NCBI RefSeq assembly: GCF_046845755.1 | Contig: NZ_CP177357.1 | Location: 3,658,001 to 3,722,000, forward strand | Direction of reading: 5' to 3' | Length of the DNA stretch: 64,000 bases | Origin: Rubrivirga sp046845755 | GTDB lineage: Bacteria; Bacteroidota; Rhodothermia; Rhodothermales; Rubricoccaceae | Part shown: positions 16,243 to 24,528 of the stretch, piece by piece | How positions within the stretch are numbered: position 1 is the first letter of the stretch | Layout of the letters: every line of letters begins with the position of its first letter | Program-made: the position numbers and the translations under genes | Notes under the pieces: model-generated | Databases searched by the model: none | Told to the model about the DNA's origin: nothing | Seen by the model: only the letters and a program-made list of their open reading frames with translations

Positions 16243-16307
16243 GGCGCCAGAACGGTGACCCCCACGAGTGCCGGACGACGTAGGGATAGAGGCTGCCCCT
16301 TGCCCCC

Positions 16308-17174
16308 ATGTCGACGACCCCGCCCTCGAGGCGCTCGCTCTGCCTCGCCCTCCTTGCGGCCGTCCTGGCGGCCGGGTGCGGCTCCATCGACTCGGCCCGG
16401 TCGCTGGTCGGGGGCCCCCAGATGTCGGCGGCGGACCTGCCCGAGGCGTTCGACGCGAACCTCGCCGTGCTCGCCTTCGAGAACCACACCGGCGACCCGC
16501 GCTACGACCCGCTCGGCCGCGGCCTGGCCAGCATGATGACGAGCGACCTCGCTGCCGTCCCCACGCTCCGGCTGGTCGAGCGCGAGCGCTTGCAGGCGCT
16601 GGTCGACGAGCTCGGCCTCCAGCAGACCGACGCCTTCGACCCCGAGACGGCGCTCCAGGTCGGGCGGTTTATCGGAGCCGACCACGTCGTGGTCGGGTCG
16701 ATCGTGGCCATCCACCCCGAGATCCGGCTCGACACGCGCGTAGTCGAGGTCGAGACGTCCGAGGTGGTGCAGACGGCGAGCGTGGCGGGGCGCGAGGACC
16801 GGCTGTTCGACCTGCAGCGCGACCTCGCGGCCTCCCTCATCGACGGCATCGACGTGGTGATGACGGCCGAGGCGCGGGTTGCGCTGGCGGAGCGCCAGCA
16901 GGCCAACCGAATCGACGACGTGGAGACGGCGCTCTCGTTCTCGAACGCGCTCGCCCTGTTCGATCAGGGGGAATTCGCGCAGGCGGCGACGCAGCTGTTC
17001 GAGGTCCAGCAGCGGGCGCCGTCGTCGCAGCTCGTCTCGGTCGCGCTGGGGCTGGCGCGCGACCACGGCCAGCGGGCGCTCACCGAGGAGGCGGGGCGGC
17101 AGGCGCGGACGCGGATCGACGGGTGGCTCCGGGGCCGGCTCAACAACGACGACGAGGATGACGGCAACCGCTGA
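16308..17174 (+). CDS. CsgG/FlgO-like lipoprotein
   Basis: 288 residues. Lipobox A-A-G-C (Cys25). Residues about 45-190 resemble the CsgG/FlgO/TolB N-terminal domain: L-A-V-L-A-F-E-N-H-T-G-D-P-R-Y-D-P-L-G-R-G, V-E-R-E-R-L-Q-A-L, and G-A-D-H-V-V-V-G-S. The C-terminal 90 residues form a helical, TPR-like segment ending in an acidic tail. Such proteins sit on the periplasmic side of the outer membrane; no curli or flagellar genes are nearby. An 8 bp stem (CCGCTGAG/CTCAGCGG) overlaps the stop codon and may act in 3' end formation. Confidence 0.82.
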   Translation: MSTTPPSRRSLCLALLAAVLAAGCGSIDSARSLVGGPQMSAADLPEAFDANLAVLAFENHTGDPRYDPLGRGLASMMTSDLAAVPTLRLVERERLQALVDELGLQQTDAFDPETALQVGRFIGADHVVVGSIVAIHPEIRLDTRVVEVETSEVVQTASVAGREDRLFDLQRDLAASLIDGIDVVMTAEARVALAERQQANRIDDVETALSFSNALALFDQGEFAQAATQLFEVQQRAPSSQLVSVALGLARDHGQRALTEEAGRQARTRIDGWLRGRLNNDDEDDGNR

Positions 17175-17217
17175 GCCAGCTCAGCGGGTTTGGGGAGCTC
17201 CCTGCACCTGTGGAACC

Positions 17218-17314
17218 GTCATTTCGAGCTTGTCGAGGGATCTCAAACGAGCGACTGAGTGCGCGCCAGAGATCCCTCGACAAGCTGGCTCCGCCGACCT
17301 TCGGTTCGGGATGA
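17218..17314. repeat. Palindromic intergenic repeat of the CGAGGGATCTC family, copy 1
   Basis: Inverted repeat: TTTCGAGCTTGTCGAGGGAT plus CTC on the left and GAGATCCCTCGACAAGCT on the right (17269-17286), followed by GGTTCGGGATGAC. The spacer contains GTGCGCGCC. A second member with the same ends and spacer sequence is at 42719-42846. Belongs to the widespread class of hairpins that end in a GGGATGAC-like sequence. Not coding. Confidence 0.7.
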
Positions 17315-17353
17315 CGCTGTAGAGAGCTTCTCAATCGAACAAAAGGCCCCTGC

Positions 17354-18226
17354 TCAGCGCGCGCCGCTTGCGGCGGCGCCCTCGGCCCAGCGGCGTGGGT
17401 CGAACAGGACGGGGGCGAGGGCGGGGTCGGCCACCATCTCGGCGTACGTCTCCCAGAACACGATCTCGCCGTCGACGCGGACCGTGACGAAGGGTGCGAT
17501 CCAGCCGCCGCCGAGGCGCTGGTAGTTCTCGAACCGGACGTCCTGCACGGCGTCGCCCTGCTGCTCGACGAGCCGGACGAAGAGCAGCCGCTCGCGCTCG
17601 ATCCAGACCTCGCCGCTCGCGGGCGTCCCGAGCACGTACATCGCGCGGCCGTCGAACGTGTCGGTGCGGAAGGCGTCGACATCGACGCCCTCGGCCGCCG
17701 CGATGCGGAGCGTCTCCGCCGGGTCCTGCACGGCGGCGTCGAAGCCCCACAGCAGGAGCGCGTTGCGCGACGGTCGCGCGGCCGCCAGCTCGCCATCGGC
17801 GTAGACGTAGGTCGTGTCGCCGACGAAGAGCACGTCGGTCCCCGCCAGCGGATCGTCCATCTCGACGCGCAGGCGCCCCGGCAGGGCCAGCCACTCGCGC
17901 CACGTCTCGACGGAGATGGTGCCGTCGGGCTGGCGGCGGCTCGTGCGCTGGGTGAACGTCAGCGTGCGGTACCACGAGCCCGCGTGGCGGGCGTGGATGG
18001 CGGCCACCAGCGTCGCCGCGTCGACGGCGGGGTCGGCGCGCATCGGCCCGGCGAAGACGGGCCCGGCCACCTCGGGCGTCTCGGGGGCGGCCTCGACGGT
18101 CGCCGGACGCGACGGTGCGCAGCCGACGGCGAGCGCGAGCAGCGCGACGGAGAGGGCGCGCGCAAGCGGGCTACCCACGCCTGCGAGAGGTCGAATGCGG
18201 CGGCGGAGAGGGGCGGGAACGGGCAC
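17354..18226 (-). CDS. LolA-fold-like lipoprotein
   Basis: 290 residues. An R-rich n-region, a hydrophobic core and lipobox L-A-V-G-C (Cys36) make a lipoprotein signal. The mature domain has the alternating strand pattern of LolA/LppX or outer-membrane lipoprotein-sorting-like folds, with F-T-Q-R-T, L-P-G-R-L-R-V-E-M-D-D and W-I-E-R-E-R-L-L-F-V-R-L. Probably a periplasmic carrier or sensor of hydrophobic molecules; exact role unknown. The GTG at 18226 gives the longest plausible signal. Confidence 0.72.
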   Translation of the reverse strand: MPVPAPLRRRIRPLAGVGSPLARALSVALLALAVGCAPSRPATVEAAPETPEVAGPVFAGPMRADPAVDAATLVAAIHARHAGSWYRTLTFTQRTSRRQPDGTISVETWREWLALPGRLRVEMDDPLAGTDVLFVGDTTYVYADGELAAARPSRNALLLWGFDAAVQDPAETLRIAAAEGVDVDAFRTDTFDGRAMYVLGTPASGEVWIERERLLFVRLVEQQGDAVQDVRFENYQRLGGGWIAPFVTVRVDGEIVFWETYAEMVADPALAPVLFDPRRWAEGAAASGAR

Positions 18227-18379
18227 GGGCAGGGCATCCAGGGGAACAGATGGTAACGCACGTGTTCCGTCCTGACCGGCTGGTCGGGCGATCGGGGCAC
18301 CCGAGGGGGGCCGCCGGGCGGTATCGACCGGTTGGCACGCGACTTGAAGAAGGCCGCGTCAAGCCCACCCCCCGCCGTT

Positions 18380-18625
18380 ATGACGCACGCCGTCACCGCC
18401 CACCCCTCCGCTCTCACCGCCCTCCTCGCGGCCTACGTCACCGGCGCCGTCGGCGAGGCCGCGATGGCCGGGTTCGACGACCTGTTCTTCGAGACCAACG
18501 CCTCGGCCGCCGAGCGGCTCGCGTTCGCCCGGTTCTACCTCGACGCGCTCGAGGCCGGCGAGGACGCCGACGCGTTCCCGACGGCCGCCGAGGTCCCCGG
18601 CATCCTGGGCGCGATCCGGGCGTAA
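18380..18625 (+). CDS. Small hypothetical protein
   Basis: 81 residues, mostly helical and acidic, with one moderately hydrophobic segment (A-L-T-A-L-L-A-A-Y-V-T-G-A-V). ATG at 18380 preferred; a GTG-type in-frame start 16 codons upstream also exists. No known family. Followed 18 bp later by another small conserved gene, so the two are probably co-transcribed. Confidence 0.6.
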   Translation: MTHAVTAHPSALTALLAAYVTGAVGEAAMAGFDDLFFETNASAAERLAFARFYLDALEAGEDADAFPTAAEVPGILGAIRA

Positions 18626-18643
18626 GCCGCGGGCCCCGCGCCC

Positions 18644-18997
18644 GTGCCTGTGTCCTGTCCCGACCACCTGCCGTCCACCCCGGACGGCCGCTACTTCGTC
18701 CACGGCGGACGCCTGTGGCGCTGCTCGAACCCCGCCCTCTCCGACGACGACCGCCAGCGACTGGTGGACGACTTGATGGACGCCCGCCGCGATGTGGGTA
18801 CGGCGACGCGAGCCAACGATGAAGCCGCCGAGCGCGACGCTCGCGCCCGCGTCCACGCCGCCAAGGTCGCCCTCGGGGAGCGCGGCCCGACGTGGTGGGA
18901 CGGCGACGAGGACGTTAACCGGAAGGCGCCGAAGAACACGCCCTACGCCGAGTGGTGGGCCGGGCTGAGCGATGCCGAGCGCGCGCCGGGCGAGTAG
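18644..18997 (+). CDS. Conserved small cytosolic protein of unknown function
   Basis: 117 residues with a well-defined N-terminal pattern: C-P-x-H-L-P-S-T-P-D-G-R-Y-F-V-H-G-G-R-L-W-R-C-S-N-P, then a charged helical region and a C-terminal L-G-E-R-G-P-T-W-W-D-G with K-N-T-P-Y-A-E-W-W. Homologues are recalled from many bacteria, sometimes labelled 'biopolymer transporter Tol', a name not supported by anything in the sequence. The two cysteines (C5, C27) could bind metal. GTG start at 18644. Confidence 0.75.
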   Translation: MPVSCPDHLPSTPDGRYFVHGGRLWRCSNPALSDDDRQRLVDDLMDARRDVGTATRANDEAAERDARARVHAAKVALGERGPTWWDGDEDVNRKAPKNTPYAEWWAGLSDAERAPGE

Positions 18998-19107
18998 CGG
19001 GATTCGGCAAGCGGGAGGGAGGGATGGGCAGAGCTCCCCGACCGTTTCTATGGAACCCGCAAGCCCTTCGAGGAGACCCGTCACCGCAAGCGGGGCGGAC
19101 GCTCGGG

Positions 19108-19232
19108 ACCCTCACCGGGCCTCCCCCGAGGGGGAAGGGGACGCCGTAGATGGGCTCGCGCAAGTGGCTCGCGGTGATCTCTGGCCAGTCCTCCCCTCCC
19201 AAACGGGAGGGGCTGGGGGAGGGAGATCGGCA
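19108..19232. repeat. Composite intergenic palindromic repeat, copy 2
   Basis: Within the gene-free stretch 18998-19344. Two hairpin modules: CCTCCCCCGAGGGGGAAGGG (about 19121-19140) and CCTCCCCTCCCAAACGGGAG with GGGCTGGGGGAGGGAGAT (about 19190-19226), joined by GGACGCCGTAGATGGGCTCG. The module order and linker parallel 3781-3935. The rest of 18998-19107 shows only repeat-like sequence (GCGGGATTCGGCAAGCGGG at about 18999) and no coding signal. Confidence 0.6.
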
Positions 19233-19271
19233 CCGCGCCTGCCGGGAAGCCTGCGCCGCATCCCTCGCGCA

Positions 19272-19306
19272 CAAAAAAAGGCCCCCCGGTGCCGACGCCG
19301 GGAGGC
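19272..19306 (-). terminator. Rho-independent terminator of the PRC-barrel gene
   Basis: On the minus strand a stem GGCCTCCCGGCGTCGGCACC closes onto GGGGGGCC and is followed directly by TTTTTTT (A-run at 19273-19279 on the plus strand). Located 38 bp beyond the stop of 19345-19725. Confidence 0.85.
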
Positions 19307-19344
19307 CGTTGCGTCCGTCTATAGGACGCGACTGCGTGCGCCGC

Positions 19345-19725
19345 TTAGTTGGCGACGACGGGGTCGTTCACGCGCGACCGGAGGTACACGTCGCGCTGAC
19401 CGTAGTAGTCGTAGACGCCCTCGGTGAACGAGGCGTCGGCCGTGCTGGGCCAGTCGGTCTTGTCGAAGCCGGGCGCCCCTCCGAGGCGCTCCTTGGTCAC
19501 GTCGAGCACGAAGCGCTCGTTGCTGCGGTCGACGGTGAAGGCCTGGAGGGGGACGGCGAAGTACTTGTCGCCGATGCCGAGGAAGCCCCCGAAGTCGAGG
19601 ACGGCGTATTCGATGCGGTTGCTGTCGAGGTCGATCATCAGGTCCTTGACGTCGCCGAGGGTCTCGCCCTGGGGGTTGACGACCGTCGTGTTCTGGATCG
19701 AGCTGGTCGAGAGGAGCGTATTCAT
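19345..19725 (-). CDS. PRC-barrel domain protein
   Basis: 126 residues. Residues about 10-85 are a PRC-barrel: V-V-N-P-Q-G-E-T-L-G-D-V-K-D-L-M-I-D-L, then I-E-Y-A-V-L-D-F-G-G-F-L-G-I-G-D-K-Y-F-A-V-P. PRC-barrels occur in RimM and in photosynthetic and stress-related proteins; stand-alone bacterial ones are usually stress-responsive and of unknown function. It has its own A/T-rich upstream region (19726-19815) and a strong terminator, so it is a monocistronic, probably highly expressed unit. Confidence 0.88.
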   Translation of the reverse strand: MNTLLSTSSIQNTTVVNPQGETLGDVKDLMIDLDSNRIEYAVLDFGGFLGIGDKYFAVPLQAFTVDRSNERFVLDVTKERLGGAPGFDKTDWPSTADASFTEGVYDYYGQRDVYLRSRVNDPVVAN

Positions 19726-19889
19726 TGTAGAGTGGGGTAATGGGAGATATAGAAGAGGGCAGTCTTGCCGCTCGATGTGTTGTATGCGGATTATCGTGTC
19801 GTGTTTTCAAGCGAGGATGAACTCCCGGGTCGCCGAGACTTGACCCCGGCCCGGGGCGGCCGATACTGCGGGTCTCTGCCCCCGTCGCC

Positions 19890-20543
19890 ATGCGCTTTTC
19901 GACCCTCGCCCTCGTCGTCTCCGCCCTCACGCTGTCGGCGTGCGCCACCTCCGGGTCGGGTCCCAACGGCTGGGCCGGTGGCCGCCGTGCCGCCGACCGC
20001 CCCGCGCGAGCGCCGGAGCGCGTCGCCGAGCGCCCGCCGGTCCGCCTCCCCGCCCCGACCGCCGCCGACCACACGCCGGTCGACGTGGGCGACCGCCGCC
20101 CGGAGACGGCGTCCGGGCTGGTCATCCCCGTCGTGGGGATCGGGGGCGACGACCTGCGCGACACGTTCCACGCGCCCCGCTCCGGCGGCCGCGTCCACAA
20201 CGCCATCGACATCGCGGCCCCGCGCGGGACGCCCCTGGTGGCCGTCACCGACGGGACGATCCGCCGCAAGCACTGGAACCGGCTCGGCGGCCACACGCTC
20301 TACCTCCGCTCCGCCGACGGCCGCACCGACTTCTACTACGCCCACCTCGACACGTACGAGGACGGCATCGAGGTCGGCACGAGCGTGCGTCGGGGCGACG
20401 TGCTGGGCACGGTCGGCTCGACGGGGAATGCGCAGGGCCCGCACCTCCACTTCCAGGTGCTCGACGTGCGCGGCGACGGCCGGGGCACGCCGGTCAACCC
20501 GTACGGTCTCTTGCGCACGGCCGAACTCGCACTAGCGGACTGA
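19890..20543 (+). CDS. M23 (LytM-type) peptidase lipoprotein, paralogue 1
   Basis: 217 residues. Lipobox L-S-A-C (Cys18), a P/A/R-rich linker, then a peptidase M23 domain (about 80-205) with H103-N-A-I-D107, A-H152-L-D and H185-L-H187. All zinc ligands and catalytic histidine are present, so it should be an active zinc endopeptidase of peptidoglycan anchored by a lipid. A close paralogue lies at 59024-59593, sharing D-T-F-x-A-x-R-S-G-G-R and G-R-G-T-P-V-N-P-Y. Converges on the metalloprotease gene 36 bp away; a short GGCGGC/GCCGCC hairpin lies between. Confidence 0.9.
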   Translation: MRFSTLALVVSALTLSACATSGSGPNGWAGGRRAADRPARAPERVAERPPVRLPAPTAADHTPVDVGDRRPETASGLVIPVVGIGGDDLRDTFHAPRSGGRVHNAIDIAAPRGTPLVAVTDGTIRRKHWNRLGGHTLYLRSADGRTDFYYAHLDTYEDGIEVGTSVRRGDVLGTVGSTGNAQGPHLHFQVLDVRGDGRGTPVNPYGLLRTAELALAD

Positions 20544-20579
20544 CCCGCCGGCGGCACGCGCCGCCAGCAGGGGATCCAC

Positions 20580-23105
20580 TCAGTCGGTGTCGAGGGCGCG
20601 CTCGATGAGGAACAGCAGGTGGTCGCGGTGGGCGAGCGTCTCGACATTGCCGGTGCGCCGCGCGCGCGCCATCGCCTCGACCCGGCGGAGCTGCGCCAGC
20701 ACCTGGCTCTTGGCGACCGCGTCGTAGGCGTTGTTCTCGTCGGCGAGCATCGTCGCCAGCTGCGTCACGTACGCGATCTGGACGTTCTGCCGGAACGTGT
20801 TGACGTCGCCGCGCGCGTCCGCGTCGAAGAGGGCCGCCGTGAGGTCGGCCATCATGTCGGCCAGCGAGTACTCGTTGCCGTAGAGGCGGGCATCGGTGAT
20901 CCGCTCGACCGTGTTGGGGTGGACGAGGTGCGCCAGCACGCCGCGCTGGAGGCCGAGCGCACGCGCGTGGATGCGCGGGTCTTCGGGCGCGCTGAAGAAC
21001 CCGAACCCGCGCCGCTGGCGCGCGAGGTAGGCGTAGACGTCCTCGGCACCGTCGAAGGCGTCCGGCGCGAACAGGCCGCGCGCCATCAGCGCCATCGCCC
21101 GGCGCTGCTCGGCGGCCGGGACCGGCGTGAACGGCTGGGTGGCGCCGGGCTGCCCGGCCATCGCGCGGTCGACGTAGACGCCGCCGACGTAGCGGCTGGC
21201 GACGGCCATCTGGGTCCCGATCTCGCCCGTCAGGATGAAGTAGGCCTGGAGGAGGTCCTGGTAGCTCTCGCCGGGCTCGTCGTAGCGCTCGCGGAGCCCG
21301 TCGAACGTGGCCTCGACCAGGTCGAGCCGGCGCTCGGCGTACAGGAGTGCGTCGCTCGACATGTCGCCGATGTTGACGCGCGGGTCGATGGCCTTGCCCG
21401 GCGAGCGCATGTCGTCGGCGTCGTTGCCGAAGGCCAGGGCCGGCTCGGTCGACCGCGCCAGCAGGGCGGCGCGCTCGGCGTCGCTGAGGTCGCCGTAGGC
21501 GAACGTGATGGCCCACACGTCGTACGGGCCGGGCCGCGTCGTGTAGTAGGCGCCCTGGCTCTCGCCCGGTGCGGCCACGTTGACGGCCGGGTAGTCCATC
21601 ACCGAGCCCGTCAGGCCGCGCGCCATGGTCAGGTCCCAGTCGGTCGTCTGCTCGAAGGTGAGCATCTGGCTCGACTTCATGTTGTGGTTGAGCCCGAGCG
21701 TGTGGCCGATCTCGTGGAGCACGAGGTAGTAGAGCCCCTGCTCGACGAGCGTCTCGCCATCGCGCTCGGAATGGCCGAGGGCGCGCAACGTCGCCGTGCC
21801 GAGCAGCATCTGGCCCTGCATCCGCATCCCGAGCGCGCACAGCGCGTCAGTCTCGCCTTCCGCGTGATCGGCGGCGTCGAGGTACGTCCCGGCCGTCTCG
21901 AACAGCTCGGCGTACGTCATCCGGTTGCGGATGAAGGTGTACTCCAGCATCACATCCGCGCCCAGGATCTGGCCCGTCCGCGGGTTGACGAACGACGGGC
22001 CGTAGCCGCCGAACGGCGGGGTCGGCGAGGACGTCCAGCGGAGCACGTTGTAGCGCATGTCGCCGGCGTCCCAGTCGGCGTCGTCGGGCTGGACGCGGAC
22101 CTCGACGGCGCCGTCGAGCCCGGCGGCGGCGAACGCCTCGTTCCAGCGGAGCGCCGCGTCGCGGATCGTGTCGCGGTACTCGACCGGCGTCGTGTTCTCG
22201 ATCCACCACACGAGCGGCTCGGCGGCGCGTCCGTCGGCGTGCTCGAAATGCCAGCGGTGGACGAGGTCGCGGTACGGCGTGACGCTCATCGAGGTCAGGT
22301 CCGTCACCTGGGTCGTGAAGTAGCCCACGCGCGGGTCGTCGATGAGCGCCGCGTACCCGTTGTCGGGCATCGCGATGAGGCTGTGCTGGACGGTCACCGT
22401 GACGGCGCGGGCGTCGGTCACCGCCGCGCCGCCGCCGTTCAGCGGCGTCGGGTTGTCGTAGACGTAGCGGACGACGGCGTCGGTGTTCTCGGGGTAGTTG
22501 CGGATCTCGACGAGCGCCGTCTTCTCTTTCGACAGATTCCCGAGGCGGAACGCGAGCGGCGACTGGCCGGGCCGCGCGACCGGCTTGATGGCCGCCAGCG
22601 CCTCGGTCAGAAACAGCCCGTCGGCCTTGATCAAGACCGTCCCGTCCTCCTCGGCGACGACGTCCTCGACCGCCAGCACGGCCGGGCTGATGTTGGCCTG
22701 CGCCGCGCGCGAGACCGCGTTGTCGTCGTCGAAGGCGAACGACGTGTTCTCGGCCACGAACTCGACCTTGTCGAACCGCCGCCGGATCGTGAACACGGCG
22801 TTGTCGCGGAACTGGCCCCGGAAGTGGCCCCCGACGGGCACGCCGTCGACCACGTGGCTGAAGTAGATAAAGTCGCGGTCGAACTGGTCCGGCGCGATCG
22901 CCAGCATGATCGAGCCCTTGGTCGAGTCCTGGTAGACCGTGAACAGGCCCTCCATGGCGGTGCTGGAGGCGACGGCCTTGTCGAACTTGGAGCTGTCGGA
23001 CGCCGCCTCGGCGGTGTCGGTGGCGGGCGTGGCCACTCGGGCGCCGGTCGAGCAGCCGACGACGACGAGGGCGGAAGCGAGGAGGGCGAGGAGCGAACGG
23101 GTCAT
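20580..23105 (-). CDS. Large zinc-dependent metalloprotease lipoprotein (DUF5117 type)
   Basis: 841 residues. Lipobox V-V-G-C (Cys18). Mid-protein metzincin-like zinc site H464-E-I-G-H468-T-L-G-L-N-H474 (HExxHxxGxxH), followed by a Met-containing region with S-V-M-D-Y-P-A-V. N-terminal part matches the DUF5117/DUF5118 pattern (F-Y-F-S-H-V-V-D-G-V-P-V-G region), and the C-terminal 250 residues are helical. Such proteins are secreted zinc proteases common in Bacteroidota. Expected in the periplasm or on the cell surface; substrate unknown. Confidence 0.9.
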   Translation of the reverse strand: MTRSLLALLASALVVVGCSTGARVATPATDTAEAASDSSKFDKAVASSTAMEGLFTVYQDSTKGSIMLAIAPDQFDRDFIYFSHVVDGVPVGGHFRGQFRDNAVFTIRRRFDKVEFVAENTSFAFDDDNAVSRAAQANISPAVLAVEDVVAEEDGTVLIKADGLFLTEALAAIKPVARPGQSPLAFRLGNLSKEKTALVEIRNYPENTDAVVRYVYDNPTPLNGGGAAVTDARAVTVTVQHSLIAMPDNGYAALIDDPRVGYFTTQVTDLTSMSVTPYRDLVHRWHFEHADGRAAEPLVWWIENTTPVEYRDTIRDAALRWNEAFAAAGLDGAVEVRVQPDDADWDAGDMRYNVLRWTSSPTPPFGGYGPSFVNPRTGQILGADVMLEYTFIRNRMTYAELFETAGTYLDAADHAEGETDALCALGMRMQGQMLLGTATLRALGHSERDGETLVEQGLYYLVLHEIGHTLGLNHNMKSSQMLTFEQTTDWDLTMARGLTGSVMDYPAVNVAAPGESQGAYYTTRPGPYDVWAITFAYGDLSDAERAALLARSTEPALAFGNDADDMRSPGKAIDPRVNIGDMSSDALLYAERRLDLVEATFDGLRERYDEPGESYQDLLQAYFILTGEIGTQMAVASRYVGGVYVDRAMAGQPGATQPFTPVPAAEQRRAMALMARGLFAPDAFDGAEDVYAYLARQRRGFGFFSAPEDPRIHARALGLQRGVLAHLVHPNTVERITDARLYGNEYSLADMMADLTAALFDADARGDVNTFRQNVQIAYVTQLATMLADENNAYDAVAKSQVLAQLRRVEAMARARRTGNVETLAHRDHLLFLIERALDTD

Positions 23106-23161
23106 GGGCCGGGGAATGGGATCGGCCCGAGAATAGCGCGCCGGCCGCTCCGGGGCCGGGC

Positions 23162-23183
23162 TAAAATCTTAGCACCTGTGCTA
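23162..23183 (-). terminator. Weak hairpin terminator overlapping a stop codon
   Basis: TAGCACCTGTGCTA (23170-23183) folds into a 6 bp stem that includes the stop codon of the 23181-23810 gene. On the minus strand it is followed by AGATTTTAG, a short U-rich stretch. Could separate this gene from the downstream metalloprotease gene. Confidence 0.4.
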
Positions 23184-23810
23184 TGGGCTCATCGGCGCCC
23201 CTTCCGACGCGCGCGCCAGCGCCTCGAACGGCGTGCCCGAGGCGTCCGACATCCAGGCCACGGCAGCCGGCGCGAGGTCGTCGACGCGGGCGTCGTGCGA
23301 GGCCCGGTAGAACGTGTCGCCGCCGTCGGTCAGGATCGCATACGCCGCGCCGGTCTCGGCGTCGACCAGGAGCCACAGCGAGCGCGGGTCGTCCTCGACG
23401 GCCCCGTTCGCGGGGAACGCGAGCGCGAACGCCGCGCCCGCGAAGTCGACGGGCGTGATCTCGAACGTGGGTTCGGTGGCGAGCTGCGCCAGCCGGTCCA
23501 TCAGCCCGGGCTCGACTTCGAACGCCTCTTCGATCTGGGGCCGGACCGACGGCTGGAGCACGAACTGCGACCCGTCGTCGCGCACGGCCGGGTGGCCGAT
23601 CCAGCCGCGCAGGGCCTCGTACGGTGTCCGGTCGGCGGCGCTCGCGTCGGGGAGGGGCGTCTCCGGCTCGTCCGGGGCGGGCGTGTCGGCCACCGTCGCG
23701 ACGGGCGCCATGGCCATCGCGGGCGCCCCTCGCAAGGTGTCGGCCGTGTCGTCGGGCGCGTCGCCGCAGGCGGCGACAAGGAGAGCGAGCGGCAGGAAGC
23801 GTCGGAGCAC
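23181..23810 (-). CDS. Hypothetical lipoprotein
   Basis: 209 residues. Lipobox L-V-A-A-C (Cys15), an acidic P/T/A-rich linker to about residue 60, then a globular domain with W-I-G-H-P-A-V-R-D-D-G-S-Q-F-V-L and W-L-L-V-D-A-E-T-G-A-A-Y-A-I-L. No family recognised. Upstream of and co-oriented with the zinc metalloprotease (75 bp gap), but the hairpin at its stop suggests separate transcripts. Confidence 0.68.
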   Translation of the reverse strand: MLRRFLPLALLVAACGDAPDDTADTLRGAPAMAMAPVATVADTPAPDEPETPLPDASAADRTPYEALRGWIGHPAVRDDGSQFVLQPSVRPQIEEAFEVEPGLMDRLAQLATEPTFEITPVDFAGAAFALAFPANGAVEDDPRSLWLLVDAETGAAYAILTDGGDTFYRASHDARVDDLAPAAVAWMSDASGTPFEALARASEGAPMSP

Positions 23811-24059
23811 GTCGGTGGGGGCGCGTGGACCGCAAGCCTACGGCATCGGCCGCGCCCCGTCGGCGTCCACGCCAAGAGCGGGCATTCCGGCGCCCCAGGC
23901 CCCTTCCTAGTCGGTCGAGAGCCTGACCGCCACGCCTGGGCGCCGTCCCCTCGGGCCGCAGAGCGGCTCCTCGGTCCTGGCTCGCGCGGTCCTGCACGTC
24001 CCCGTTCGTGGCTGGCGCGATTCTCTAACAGGCCTCAGGATGAGGGGCCCGACGCCGCG

Positions 24060-24524
24060 CTAGCCGTCCGGGCCGGTCTCGGTCTCGCGCGGCGCCAGCG
24101 CGATCATCGTCGCCTGCATCGCCGCGATCACCGGGCGTTCGTCGCCCCGCTCGGCGCGGACCTCGGCCGCGCACACCGTCAGCGTCCGCCCCGGCCGGAG
24201 TACGCGCCCCACGGCCACGAACCGGTCGCCAGCGGCGGGCGCCAGCAGGTTCACCTTGAACTCGACCGAGAGGACGTCGTGGCCCGGCGCCATCAGCGAG
24301 AGCGCCGCGTACCCGCACGCGCTGTCGGCGATGGCCGTCGTCGCGGCGGCGTGGAGGTACCCGTGCTGCTGGGTGAGGTCGGCGCGGAACGGGAGCGCGA
24401 TGGCCACCTCGCCGGGCCGGACGGCCACCAGCTCGGCCCCCAGCGTCTGCATCATCCGCTGCCGGGCGAAGCTGGCGCGGACGCGGGCCTCGAAGCCGGG
24501 GTCGCGCGGCTCGAATGTCGGCAT
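24060..24524 (-). CDS. PaaI-type hotdog thioesterase
   Basis: 154 residues with the hotdog fold of PaaI/YbgC-like acyl-CoA thioesterases: Q-Q-H-G-Y-L-H-A-A-A-T-T-A-I-A-D-S-A-C-G-Y-A-A covers the hotdog helix with the conserved H-G and D, and V-E-F-K-V-N-L-L follows. Should hydrolyse small or aromatic acyl-CoA esters in the cytosol. Begins 4 bp after the S9 peptidase stop on the same strand, so it is co-transcribed with it. Confidence 0.87.
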   Translation of the reverse strand: MPTFEPRDPGFEARVRASFARQRMMQTLGAELVAVRPGEVAIALPFRADLTQQHGYLHAAATTAIADSACGYAALSLMAPGHDVLSVEFKVNLLAPAAGDRFVAVGRVLRPGRTLTVCAAEVRAERGDERPVIAAMQATMIALAPRETETGPDG

Positions 24525-24528
24525 GGCG

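Noticed and set aside
18644..18997. Biopolymer transporter Tol label
   Set aside because: A 117-residue soluble protein with no membrane helix or TolB propeller cannot be a Tol transporter; the label appears to be propagated annotation.
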